Below are positions 50,452-61,663 of a DNA stretch of 64,000 nt, piece by piece. The first letter of the stretch is position 1; the number at the start of each line of letters is the position of its first letter. The notes under the pieces were generated by a model. That model searched no databases. It was not told the origin of the DNA and saw only the letters and a program-made list of their open reading frames with translations. The DNA lies in assembly GCA_025403435.1 (NCBI GenBank), contig CM046353.1, forward strand, positions 15,486,836 to 15,550,835, written 5' to 3'. This DNA is from Artocarpus heterophyllus. Lineage: Eukaryota; Streptophyta; Magnoliopsida; Rosales; Moraceae. A program made the translations under genes and the position numbers.

Positions 50452-51850
50452 ACAACTTTGTATCTACACAGTCTAAACTGTGTTATGTCGGGTATATCAA
50501 ATTTGATCCGTAAACTTGAAATTTTTATAGACATAACTGTACTTTTTAAAATTGTAATATTCTCATTCTTTAAAATACTACATAAATTCTAATTTTCTTG
50601 TCGTATCAATGCCGTATAAACATCTTCATACTGTCATAAAATCATTTTCATAAAAGTTATCCCTACTATATGGATTTTGTGATTTAATTTTGGTACAATA
50701 AACTTAGATACATTTATCTTCAAAACTGACGATTAGCTATTTTCACAACTATACCCATATTTATACATGTGTATATACATACGGATGTATGCATTTTAAG
50801 AAAATGTTACATATTTAAAACTTTGCTCAATATAAGTATTTTTATTATTTTTAACTTTTTAAAACTTTAAAATGTAATAACATATATTTCTCATTAGAAA
50901 TTTTCATATTGTAAACTTCAAATTTCATTATGAAAACAATAGTTGTAATTTTGTAAAAGTTTGGTAAATTAAATTGACTATCTAACAGTCAATTTAATTT
51001 AAAATTCGCAACTTAGCACAATTTCATGCTTTACGGATATAACTTGAACTATTTCTCATAAAGAGCTGTTTATGGTTCCACAACTTAGCAATAGATTAAC
51101 ATTTGTGGACCCCATCAATGCCCTTTTTCTTCTTTACTATTACTATGACAATTGTTATTATTATTACTGTAAGACAATAATAATAATAAACTTTACGTAA
51201 TTATTAATGTGTATAATAATTAACCATACACATTTAAAATATTGAAATTCTTGAACTTCCAATGATCTTTATAATTTTCTTAAAATTCTTATCTTACTTT
51301 ATGATCTCTATAAATTTCGAGATCAATCTTAGTAAAACATGTCATAATCTTGCATACTTGAACTTGGTGCTCACCATTTTCAATTTATGGTATAGAGCTC
51401 ATGATCACTTTTGATCTGGGTTTCTTTTACTGAACTGACATCATATAGGAATTTTTCACATCATCATAGTAAGTTGGAAATTCCACTTTTTGTAAAGTAA
51501 TCCCAATTTAAACATTCTAATTGAGATTCTTATAAAAATCCTTTCTTTGGCTCGTACATGAAATCAATAAATGATAAACTTTTAATTGAGCACATTAAAT
51601 AATTATTTTTAATTATTTTAATGTACTATCATAACATTACATTGTTACATGTTTCATAAATAAAGCACATAAATTTGTGCATTCACAACATTATTTATTT
51701 TTAAGGTCTTACAACTGTTAAGACCTTCAAATTTGCATATTAATAAATGCTAAACTTGTACCTTCTCAAGTACTTAGGTTAGTAATGATGGAAAAATCCT
51801 CAATTAATCATACTTATTAATTTCTGGATTTTTCTAGTCATTACAGAATA

Positions 51851-52535
51851 CACAACCCAACAAAGTCAAAGGAGCTTCTAATCGATCGGTAATGATGACA
51901 TTTTGACATGGGCACTAGGGAAACTGAAACATTCAGGACGTGTTCACGGTCAATCGAAGTGTATGAAGTAGTCTCAATACTTCGACCTCTAATTAGGTAC
52001 TTCAAAATTGAATTCCCAAATGTCGAAGATGTAGATGGAGATTATAGAACTACGAGGTCTTGTGACCAAGCTCATTTCCCAAGGACATGCCAAGTCGACG
52101 GATGATAGCATCTCACAACACAACAGCTTCAAAGCTAGTTGCAACCCTCTCAATAATGTAGCAGAAGCTTCAGAAGCTCTAGAAGTCCAATTGTCACCTC
52201 CTCCTCAAGAGCCTGAATAATGCAGGCTCCTTGTTGAGGATAGAATTAATGGTGGGTGTGCACTTGTTGCGCTTGGGAAGGTGTGGATGGAGAGTCTTCC
52301 AACTGATACAGTTCATGGATGACTATTAGGGGAAGAGACGTGCGTGTTAGCATCACTACCATCAGAGTTAGAACAGCTGAATTGCCTATTCCAACACTTG
52401 AAGCAACAACTATGGGTGAAGCAGCCGGAAGCTTCATCGCATGGCCGAAGAGGTTAGTTGAAGTCATCGCATTGACGAAGACGAGTCGAGCTCCTAGCCA
52501 CGTTCTACAAGATCTAAGCAGAAAGAAACGCTAAG
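51851..52535 (+). pseudogene. CACTA gene 2, middle part
   Basis: The exon starts at 37317 after TTTTATAG (DEY...), is cut by L, and resumes here: TTQQSQRSF, then DDILTWALGKLKHSGRVHG near 51893, typical of the end of Transposase_24 proteins (ILT-x-ALG-x-PEHPGRVRG). A linker rich in Ser and Gln follows (52035-52220), then CRLLVEDRINGGCALVALG and, in another frame, RGRDVRVSITTIRV, AELPIPTLEATTMGEAAGSF and IAWPKRLV (52319-52470). That last block matches a conserved domain next to Transposase_24 in many plant CACTA proteins (I believe DUF8039; name less certain). Several stops and frame changes. No start is needed because this is internal. Confidence 0.65.
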
Positions 52536-52576
52536 AAAAGAAAATCTCTACAAAATCAAGACAATCACAACCTCAG

Positions 52577-53518
52577 GTAGAACAAGAACAACTCGTTGCT
52601 AATGAGCAGCTGTTTGCATTTAACTTCGCTTCAGTATCTCAAGAATTTATGCAGTTGGCTATATACGCATATTTTTTCATGCACGATGGGTCGATGATTC
52701 AGTGCTCGATACCGGTAAATGTCATTGGCAATAAATTGCCTATCTATGTGGGGTATGAAGATGTTTACTACTTCATCAACTTTGATAAAATCAAGGTGAA
52801 CTGTATCCTGGTATACCTTAGGTAATAACTCCACCCTTATTTCATATTTTTAAAATATAGGTAGAGTTGTAAGGTGCTTTCAAATAATTGTTTTTTATTG
52901 TAGTTTTTTGACGAAATATTGTGAACTTCAAGGCTTGGTGCAAAATTTAGGCTTCATATCTCCGACCATTGTTTCAAGTGCTAGAAGAGACCTACAGAGT
53001 GATCGTAGAAAGCGCGCCACATCACTCCTCCACCTATTAGCTCAAGCACCAAGGGCGAAATTATTCTTCCTACCATACAATGTTGGAGAACATTGGATGT
53101 TGGCACTTATTTCGCCATAGGAGGACCAAATATATTGGTTTGACTCCCTCAGACACCGACCACGTGAGGATTTTGTATCAGTCATGAGATTGCAAGTATT
53201 AATGTTCTCTTATAAAATTAACTATTTTTATTCCCACATAACTGTATTGTCTATTAATTCATTTAAACATGACACATTGTTAGGGCGCTTAACGATTGGA
53301 AGCTTTAAGCGGGAAGTGGTGTCACAAACTGACTAAATAGAACGCTATATTCCAAACATAAGTGTCCGAGACAACAAGAAAACATAGAATGTGGTTTTTT
53401 TATTCTACGTTTCATGCGGGATATAATTACAAGTGGTGTACAAGCCTTAGGAAAAAAAGATTTTTATATACATAAGGATATACATGAAGTTAGATTGGAG
53501 TGGATATAATTTGTAAAT
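52577..53518 (+). pseudogene. CACTA gene 2, Ulp1-like cysteine protease domain
   Basis: Three exon-like blocks. Block 1 (about 52577-52821) reads QEFMQLAIYAYFFMHD, then IKVNCILVYLR before a GTAATA donor. Block 2 (52904 to about 53195) reads RAKLFFLPYNVGEHWMLALI, a stop, then EDQIYWFDSLRHRPRED. Block 3 (from about 53281) reads KCPRQQENIECGFFILRFMR and EVRLEW. The Ulp1/C48 catalytic set is visible: His in GEHW, Asp in YWFDSL, Gln in CPRQ, Cys in ECGF. Such proteases cleave SUMO-type modifiers; in CACTA and MULE elements the fused domain's role is unclear. Stops lie at about 53118 and in 53305-53335, so it is inactive. Confidence 0.72.
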
Positions 53519-53730
53519 AGGTATGTGCTCTTTAAATAGATAGATGGAGATAGTAAATAAAAAATTGCTCAAAATAGCTTAAACATAAATGATCTTGTAA
53601 ATACCTTGTAATTTCAATATACACCAATTTTTGTATGCAATTAGGGCCTTGCTGTAATGGATAACACACTAGACTAGCCATCCCATGGGAAATCAAAAAT
53701 TTTTGGAGATTTTTTTGTAGCGATACTAAT
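53519..53730. other. CACTA sequence downstream of gene 2
   Basis: No coding signal; likely the 3' untranslated region. It contains TTTTTTTGTAGCG at 53713-53725, which resembles a CACTA terminus, but hairpin repeats continue beyond it. Confidence 0.5.
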
Positions 53731-53733
53731 TTT

Positions 53734-53965
53734 CCATGATAGTTTTTTGATAAACCATCATGGAAACCTCTTATTCCACGACGGTTTTTCAAAAAACCGT
53801 CTTGAAAAATTATTACCCACATCTCCCTTTCTGCGCCATTTTTCCTATTACACGACGGTAAAAAACCATCGTGAAAACTCCATTTTGTACCATGACTGAA
53901 GTTTTCACAATGGTTTTTTAACGGTCGTGATATTCTTCCACGATGGTTCTCAATTTGCAGTAGTG
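53734..53965. repeat. CACTA 3' subterminal hairpin array and right end
   Basis: Four to five imperfect inverted repeats, for example CCATGATAGTTTTTTG / AAACCATCATGG (53734-53762) and CCACGACGGTTTTTC / AAAACCGTCTTG (53777-53806). The last half-unit CCACGATGGTTCTC runs into the terminus GCAGTAGTG. Confidence 0.85.
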
Positions 53966-53968
53966 ATA

Positions 53969-54727
53969 TTAACATGTATTAACAATTTTTATGAGCAGCA
54001 CTCCTTATTTTGCATAGCATGTTATCAACATACATGGCAAAACGTATTATAATGCAAACAAGCAATGCAACATACAAAGCTACAAGTAATATAATAAATA
54101 GTTGTAATATCATGGTTCTATCCTGGAGAAAAAAAATAAAGATTATAAAAGATCAATTGAAGCATATATCAATTCTTCATCTCATATCTTCTCATTGTAT
54201 TCTTCTTCATGTAGCATCTATCCTCAATTTTTTAATCTCACATAGACAAAAAATTTATTTTTCCTGTAATCATAAAATTTCATATTTTTCAAAATTGTCT
54301 CAAAAAATAAAAATAAAAACTACACCAAAAAATGTACTTTTTTAAAAAAACTGTTCTACACGCTGCTAGCCTGCCAATCTATGACCATTAACCTACCGGT
54401 CTATGACCATCGGCCTATCAGTATTAGGTAACCGACTTGTCGATCGATGCTGAACCAATATTTTTCCAATCCTTTTGTAAAAATAATTTTTAAGTAGTTT
54501 TTAATTTATTGTTCAATAATTCAAAAACATAAAAATTTATAAATATAGAAAAAACAGAGAGAACTCCAATCATCTCCATCTTTTAGATCCATTTCAAATA
54601 ATTATTTTAATACAAATTTTGCAAATCACAATTAAAATACTAAATCCTAGACGGTGATGATAGACTGCCATCTACTTATATGAAAAATCTAGATATACAT
54701 TCTTACCTCTAAAGAATTATAACCAGT
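53969..54727. other. Unassigned AT-rich flank with a motif cluster
   Basis: No coding signal. At 54365-54455 there are degenerate copies of the TTCGGC/GCCGAA-type motif (AGCCTGCCAATC, ACCTACCGGTC, TCGGCCTATCAG), as in the LTRs nearby, so this is probably an old LTR. No ends can be fixed. Confidence 0.4.
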
Positions 54728-54732
54728 AAAAC

Positions 54733-56925
54733 TGTCACGCCCCGGAGTACGGGAGATGATGTGGTGGATTATTTAAAATAATTAAAAGAGGAATTTAATT
54801 AAAATCAAGAATTTTAAGGGTTAAGTCAAATACACAAAAATGTGGAAGTTTCAAAACTACATTTTATAAAATAATTCATAAACATTAAGCAGGTGAAGTC
54901 ATTAAGCGAATAATAAAATAATAAAGAACCGTGAGTAAAGGGTCCCACTGACTCACAACTTGTGAATACACATAGTACTAACAATATAATAATACAACCA
55001 TAGTCCAAGTACAAATAGAGTTAAAACATTAGATGCCTTGATTAATTACGACAAATAATCTACTAGTCCTTTTACTGCTCCTGAGTTCTGTTCATAGAGT
55101 CCTCTCCGAACCTAAGTGGGAATCCACCTAGAGGGGGAAAATTAAAAAAAAAACAAAGAAAATTTGAGCGAAAGGCTCAGTAGGACTATATTTTAATAAA
55201 TCATTTAATTTAAAGAAAAATCTCACTATTTAGGGAATTATTTAAAAGAAACCTTAAATAAATAAATTTAATAAAACCATTCTTACCCAAAACAGTTTAT
55301 TCGATCGACCAAAAATACATTATTTTCTTTTCCTAGGCAAACCACATGAATATCACCACCATAGTGGCCCAGCTGGGTTTCGGGACCTGCCCCCAAGGTC
55401 GATCGCTACAAGACCCGATCTCTGATATGGCATCATGCCCTTATATTCATTTCTATTATCATACAAAGTCCATTTACCAGATATTCTCATTAACATTCAT
55501 TATGAAGTTTATTATGAAGTTCACTTCAATTCACGGTTTATAAAAATAACCAATAAAGTCTCATTTTTCAATCAATCGTTGAAACAAAACATTATGATAA
55601 AACCCTTTTCGAGGTCAAATCATTTTGAAACTGGGTTACTTACCAAAGAAAGGGTAGAAGTCCTACCTCGATACTCATGCCGGTGCCCCACACTGTAATC
55701 TCGGTCCGCTATACGTTAGCTCTGCGGAACCACGAACGATCCTAGATACACACTAAGTCGATCAATATCTAGTTTGAGACATTCTATGTTACTAAACCAT
55801 TTCATGATGTCCTAGTGTGCCTTTTGTATTTTTAAAATCATTTTACAAGGTTGGAATTTCAATTGGGGTTCAAACAGTGAAAACAGGTGAAAAATCACAA
55901 AATTTTCCTATGCCCTACCGGCCCGCGGGACGCCCTGCTTCGGCCGGCCGAACTGTGCAGTTCAGCCTGTCAGAAATCAAGTCCGGTCGGCCGGACATTT
56001 TCTAGGTTTGACCTGCCGAACAGATGAATCTAGCCTGTCGATCCTTTGAATCTGGCCTACTGAACTGGAAAAACCCAGAATTCCAGCCACGGGTTTTGGC
56101 TTTCCCAAAACTCAAATCTTGATTTTAACCTATTTTTCTGAAATCCCAGACATAGAAAACAATCATAGATGATAGAAAAGCATAATAAAACACCTTTCAA
56201 CTTATTTAAACAAGATTTAAACACAAAAATCCCAAAAATCCAAAAATGGGAGAAAATGAGGAAAAATGAAAAATCTTGAATCGAATCCTTTTTTCTTCAA
56301 ACCAAGCTTAGATTCTAGGTGTTCTAAGTTCCTTTAACTCAAATCAAGGGTCTAAGCTCAAACAAACTTAGATTTCAAAAATACATGAAAATTGAAAATT
56401 TTGAAAAAGTTTAGAAATTTCAAAACTAACCTTGAATTCAAGCTTCAATTCACGTTCTTGGTTGTTCAATCGAGCTCCCGAGCCTCCAATCTACCAAAAC
56501 CCGAAGCTTGAACTTGATTTGATTCAAAATTTTGAGGAAAAATTGAGAGAGAAGAGAGAGACCGAGAGGGAGATAGTGAGAGAGACTCACGGGTGAGAGA
56601 GAAAGAGAGAGAGAGTGAACCAAAGAAAGGGAGAGGAAAGAGAATAAATAGAGAGAAATGGTGAGCGTTTTACTGTGCAAAAACCATGTGGCGCCCATGT
56701 TTTTGTAAAACGGAATATTTTTAACATTTGACAGATTGCTGTGTTTTAAAAACTCAAAATGACATTTTAAAGTAACAAGGAATCGTTAGAATTTATTAAA
56801 TTAACAAAACAACCTAAAATTCAAAATTTAACCAAATGATCAAATCAATGTTGAAACATTAATTATGGCACACTAATTCATCATTTTACATTACAATAAC
56901 ATTAAAATAATTTCGGGGCGTTACG
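54733..56925 (-). repeat. G3 3' LTR
   Basis: Plus-strand ends TGTCACGCCCC and GGGGCGTTAC. It aligns with 61664-63872 and, inverted, with the G2 LTRs. A GGCCTGCCGAA-type motif cluster lies at 55917-56068. Confidence 0.92.
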
Positions 56926-56945
56926 ACTCTCCACCCTTAAAAGAA
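56926..56945 (-). other. G3 polypurine tract
   Basis: The minus strand reads AAGGGTGGAGAGT next to the 3' LTR, matching G2. Confidence 0.7.
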
Positions 56946-56973
56946 ATTTCGCCCTCGAAATTTAGAACTCAAT

Positions 56974-59900
56974 TTAGAAACAAAACAAATGCAGATACAA
57001 CTCCCGCATACTCGACTCTAGTTCCCAAGTGGGTTCATCAACCCCATGATGCTGCCACACGACCTTTACTAACGGTATCTCACGATGGCACAAACTGATT
57101 ACTTTTCGATCGATGATCTGAATCGGCACCTCCTCATACGTCGTATCTTCCCGAACCTGCACATCTCAAAATGAAACTATCTTACCCTGCTCAGGTGGAC
57201 ACTTCCTAAGCATCGACACATGGAACACATCTTGAACATGAGAGAGTTCGAGCGGAAGGTCAAGCCGATAAGCAATCACACCAATACGCTGAGTGATCTC
57301 AAATGGTCCAATATACCTCGGTGCAAGCTTTCCACTCATTCCGAACCGCATAGTTCCTTTACGAGGCGATACCTTCAAGAGAATGAAATCTCTTACCGCA
57401 AACTCTAAGGGTCTACGTCTCCCATCCGTATAACTCTTCTGTCGACTCTGAGCTGCCCTCAATCGATCTTGAATCACAGTGACTTTCTCATTGCTATCAT
57501 GGATCTCATCTGGCCCAAGAATAACCCTGTCTTTCGGCTCTGCCCAACACACCAGTGACCGACACGGTCTCCCATACAACGCCTAAAATGGTGCCATACC
57601 TATACTCACCTGATAGCTATTGTTGTACGCGAACTCCGCTAGATGCAAATATTTCTTACAATTCCCGCCGAAGTCTAACGCACAGGCACGCAACATATCC
57701 TTGAGAATCTGAATAACCCGCTCAGACTGCCCATCCGTCTGAGGAATAATGCCGCACTGATGTTCAAATCCGTACCTAAAGCCTTCTAAAAACTCCTCCA
57801 GTACTTAGCATTAAACCTGGTGTCTCGATCAGAAGTGATGGATAAAGGAACTCTATGCAACCTCACTATGTTCTACAGATACAAATCCCCGAGAATCCTC
57901 CTCGAACATGTCGACCTGAACGGAATGAAATGCGTCAATTTCATCAACCTGTCAACCACGACCCAAACTGCATCATGCCGCTGCTCCGTCCTCGGCAAAC
58001 CTGTGAGAAAATCCATCGTCACATGCTCCCATTTCCACCCTGGAATAGGAAGCGGCTGAAGCTCACCTACAAGCTTCTGATGCTCGGCTTTCACCTAAAG
58101 ACACGTCGTACACTTGGCCACATACTCTTGAACATCTTTCTTCATGCCTCTCCACCAATAGTTTCTCTTCAAATCATGATACATCTTTGTGCTCCCCGGA
58201 TGAATGGCGAACTGAGACCTAAGGGCTTCGTCCAAAATGGATTTCGTCACCTCTGCGATAGCTGGAACTGCAAGATGCTCCCATAAATACAACGATCTAT
58301 CTGCATGAACTCTCCATTCTTCAAACCGCTCTCCGTTCTGAATTCGCGTCCAAATCCCCTGCAAATGCTGATCCTACCACGGATTCTGCTTCACCATCTG
58401 AACAAGAGCTGGGGTCGCCTCCACATGATATACCGAAAATCGATCATAGTCTTCATGATACCGTAGCCTATACTAGCTCACTGTCGCATCCCTGCTCTAG
58501 TCCTCAAGAGCCAAACAAGCGAGAATCCCTGAAGACTTCCTACTAAGCGAATCCGCGACCACATTAGCTTTCCCGAGATGATACTGCAACGCAAAATCAT
58601 AATCCTCCATATACTCTATCCATCTCTGCTGCCTCAAATTAAGATCCCTCTGAGTGAATAGATACCTCAAACTCTTATGATCAGATAAGGCCTTAAATGT
58701 CGCTCCATACAAATAACACCTCCAAATCTTCAGCACGTGAATCACTACCGCGAGCTCCAAGTCATGAGTAGGATAATTCTACTCGTGAGGTCGTAGCTGT
58801 CTCGATCTGTATACAACCACGCGTCCATGCTGCATCAACACGCACCCAAGTCTGCGTCCTGAAGCATCTGCGTAAACTTCATGTGGCTCGTCACTACTAG
58901 GAATAACCAACACTAGGGCTGAAGTCAACCGGGTCTTCAATCCCTGAAAGACAAGCTCACATTCTTCACCACACTCAAACTTGACATTTTTCTTGATGAA
59001 TCTCATCAACGGAGCTACAATCTTTGAAAAATCCTTTACAAATTTCCTATAATAACCAGCAAGACCCAAGAAGCTGCGAATTTTTGCTACATTCCTTGGT
59101 CATTCCCATGCCACTATGGCTTCAATCTTGGACAGATCCACAGAAATACCATGCTTAGAGATGACATGACCTAGAAATTTGACCTCAGTCAACCAAAACT
59201 CATACTTTTCCCTCTTGGCATACAACTGGTGCTCCCGCAGAGTCTGAAGCACGATCCGGAGATGCTGCTCATGCTCCTTCCAAGTCTTAGAATACACTAG
59301 AATGTAATCGATGAACACGATCATGAACTAATCTAGATACGGCCTAAATATCCTGTTCATCGAATCCATGAAAGCTGCCGAAGCATTCGTCAACCCAAAC
59401 GACATAACCAAAAACTCAAAATGCCCATACCGGGTCCTAAAATCTGTCTTGGGAATATCCTCTTCCTTAATCCTAAGTTGATGGTACCTTGAATGCAAAT
59501 CAATCTTTGAGAAGTATCGCAAGCGTCCCAACTGATCAAACAACTCATCGATCCTGGGCAAGGGATACTTATTCTTCATTGTAACACGATTCAACTGCCG
59601 ATAATCTACACACAACCTGAGAGTCCCACATGTTTCTTAGCAAACAAAACCGGTGCTCCCCATGGAGATGTGCTATTCTAAGTATACCCTTTATCAACAA
59701 ACTCCTAAAGTTGCTTCCTCAATTCTTTCATTTCTGTCGGCGCCATCCGATAAGGTGCTATAGAACTCGGTGCTGTCCCCGGAAACAACTCAATACCAAA
59801 CTCGATTTCCTGATGCGGTGTAATCCTGGCAACTTGTCAGGGAAAACATCCTCAAACTCATCAACCACCGAAATCGCTACACTTCCTCTCAAAGCATAGG

Positions 59901-61626
59901 GCTCGCACTCTAGATTCGCAAGAAAAGCACAACAAACCAGATTTCTTCGCCCTCATGAACACGACTTCATGAGACACTCACTCATTAACCAATCACCACC
60001 ACCCTAGTAGGTGATCATCATCCCCCTATCAGACACTAGGGTTACTTTCCTAAGTTGGCAGTCTACAACTGCGTTTTACCTAGACAACCAGTCCATCACT
60101 AGAATTACATCATATGAGCTCATGGGGAGTATAATCAAATCACTTTTCAAAATCTCATCCCCAATCTTTATTTTACAAGATTTACATACACAATTCACAC
60201 ACACCCGCCCCAAGGGAGAAGTTATAACTATGGGTTCATTACACTCTTCTATCTCTAATCCCAAGGCATGTACAAAGGAACTCACAATGAGAGAATGAGA
60301 TGCACCTGTATCAAATAAAACGTGAGCTAAAGATTGAGAAACTAAGATCGTACCATCGACAACCATGTTACTGGTATGAGAATCTGAACCTCTAGATGCC
60401 ATTGCATGAACCTGTACTGGTGCCTTCCCTTTTCCTCAACCAATATTGCTGGGTCTTGGATTATTCTGTCGATACTGCTGAGATAGAGATGACTGCACAC
60501 TAGCTACACTCGACGCTCGATACTGAGGGACACTAAGCTGGAAATGCTGCGGCTGCTGCCCTCGTGCCGGATATGAAAAATGCTGAGGAGAGAATTGAGG
60601 ATACTATAGCTGTGGATACTATTGAGGCAGAGGTAGGGTCTGACGCTGAGATTGACGATTGGCATCTTCTCCAGTTTGAGATCCAAGACGGGCACTCCTG
60701 ATCAGGCAATTCCTCTTGATGTGTCCTGGCTGCTGACAAAAATGACAATGGAAGCTGTAGGGATTGCTACACTTGCTACCAGATAAACTGCTGCTACCAC
60801 TGTTCGTGCCACTCTGCTTGCTCTTTCCCGGAGTTGGATGGCTACTGGTGCTCTTCCTACTGCTCCTCTGTGATCCTCCTAAAGCCTTTGCTCGATCCTC
60901 AAAATACTATGCATAATCATTCTCCACTGATATTTCTGATGACACAAGCTCTTCAAAACTCCTAAGTTGCAAAGCAACCACCTGTCACCGAATAGGAGCC
61001 TTGAGCCCTTCCTAAAACTTAATGCACCTCTCGCGTTCCGATACCACTACTGATGGAGCAAACCTGGCTAACTTATTAAATCTTGCTTCATATTCCCGAA
61101 CTGACAAATCATCCTGCTACAACCTATAGAACTCAGCTGCCTTCTGATCTTTATACCCCTGTGGAAAATAATGGTCATAGAACAGCTCCTCAAATCTGTC
61201 CCAACTGATATTACCACCGCATTCCAAATGCTTAGCTTGTTTCCACCAAGTATTAGCACCACCCTCGAGCTTATATGCAGTAAATTCCACACAGCACTCA
61301 TCTGGCACACCAAGGGTATCCAAATGCTTTACGATCGAGTCTAGCCAATATTCTGCCAACTGTGGATCCCTATTACCATCAAAAGTCAAAATAGACGCAC
61401 ACTAGAATTCCTTAAAATATGCATGCCGATGACTAACATCAGAATCCTCTGGTCTGGCCCTAGCTGCCATCTGCCAGAAAGCCGCAAACATAGACCTCAT
61501 CATACCCTCATCATTTCTGAACTCTATGTCAGCTGTCGAACGACGTCTAGGTGCCACCCTCTCACTTCTGAAAACAAAATTTTGGACTGTCAGAGGTATT
61601 TCATTGTCATACCTATGTGTGGACAA
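56974..61626 (-). pseudogene. G3 gag-pol
   Basis: Minus strand from 61626. Gag holds RRRSTADIEFRNDEGMM, TFDGNRDPQLAEYWLDS and a CCHC knuckle (CHFCQQPGHIKRNC, about 60750). The ATG used by G2 (MAPRR) is GTG here; an upstream ATG at 61626 is in frame. Protease reads LFDTGASHSLIV (about 60340), intact. Reverse transcriptase about 59615-59100; its active site is [10 protein letters not shown] where FIDD is expected, so one catalytic Asp is Tyr. RNase H 59069-58497 ([26 protein letters not shown]). Integrase 58364-57560 ([31 protein letters not shown]). The tail ends KVVWQHHGVDEPTWE. Stops and frame breaks lie between these blocks. All domains are present, so it is a decayed full copy. Confidence 0.9.
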
Positions 61627-61648
61627 TTCCCAAGGTTCATAACCTTGA

Positions 61649-61660
61649 GCTCTGATACCA
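61649..61660 (-). other. G3 primer-binding site
   Basis: The minus strand reads TGGTATCAGAGC, exact, 3 bp inside the 5' LTR. Confidence 0.92.
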
Positions 61661-61663
61661 TTC

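Larger units (their letters stand above)
37325..51845 (-). mobile_element. L: LARD-like LTR retrotransposon without gag-pol, duplication GAATA
   Basis: Two LTRs of 4,532 bp (37325-41856) and 4,650 bp (47196-51845) bracket 5,339 bp with no recognisable gag or pol. GAATA flanks the element at 37320-37324 and 51846-51850, and removing it restores a CACTA exon. On the minus strand the order is LTR, primer site TGGTATCAGAGCC (47193-47181), internal region, conserved gypsy tail and polypurine tract (41893-41857), LTR. By eye the LTRs differ at a few per cent, so it moved fairly recently, presumably with proteins supplied by another element. Large LTRs plus a long non-coding interior match the LARD (large retrotransposon derivative) class. 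Confidence 0.85.
47196..51845 (-). repeat. L 5' LTR (right copy)
   Basis: Second copy of 37325-41856, longer mainly because of a 132-bp tandem duplication at 47228-47491. It retains the TATA box (50442-50451), the TTGACC array (49454-49489) and the conserved block (49113-49137). Confidence 0.92.
14172..53965 (+). mobile_element. CACTA (En/Spm-type) transposon split by four LTR elements
   Basis: The left end begins CACTACAAAAA at 14172; the right end finishes GCAGTAGTG at 53965. Both ends carry arrays of hairpin-forming repeats built on CCACGACGGTTTTT. The flanking 3-bp sites are ATG (14169-14171) and ATA (53966-53968), one transition apart from an exact duplication. Between the ends lie a TNPD-type transposase gene and a second gene with Transposase_24-like and Ulp1-like domains, both on the plus strand. 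Removing G2, C2, S and L with one target copy each leaves about 9.2 kb, a normal size for a self-mobile plant CACTA element. Both genes carry stops, so it is now inactive. Confidence 0.85.

Noticed and set aside
53713..53725. TTTTTTTGTAGCG as the right end of the CACTA element
   Set aside because: Hairpin repeats of the element continue to 53965, and the outer GTAGTG pairs with the left end. It remains a possible older terminus.
54010..54345. 111-aa open frame in the right flank
   Set aside because: AT-rich, Ile/Lys/Ser composition, no recognisable motif, no splice or promoter context.
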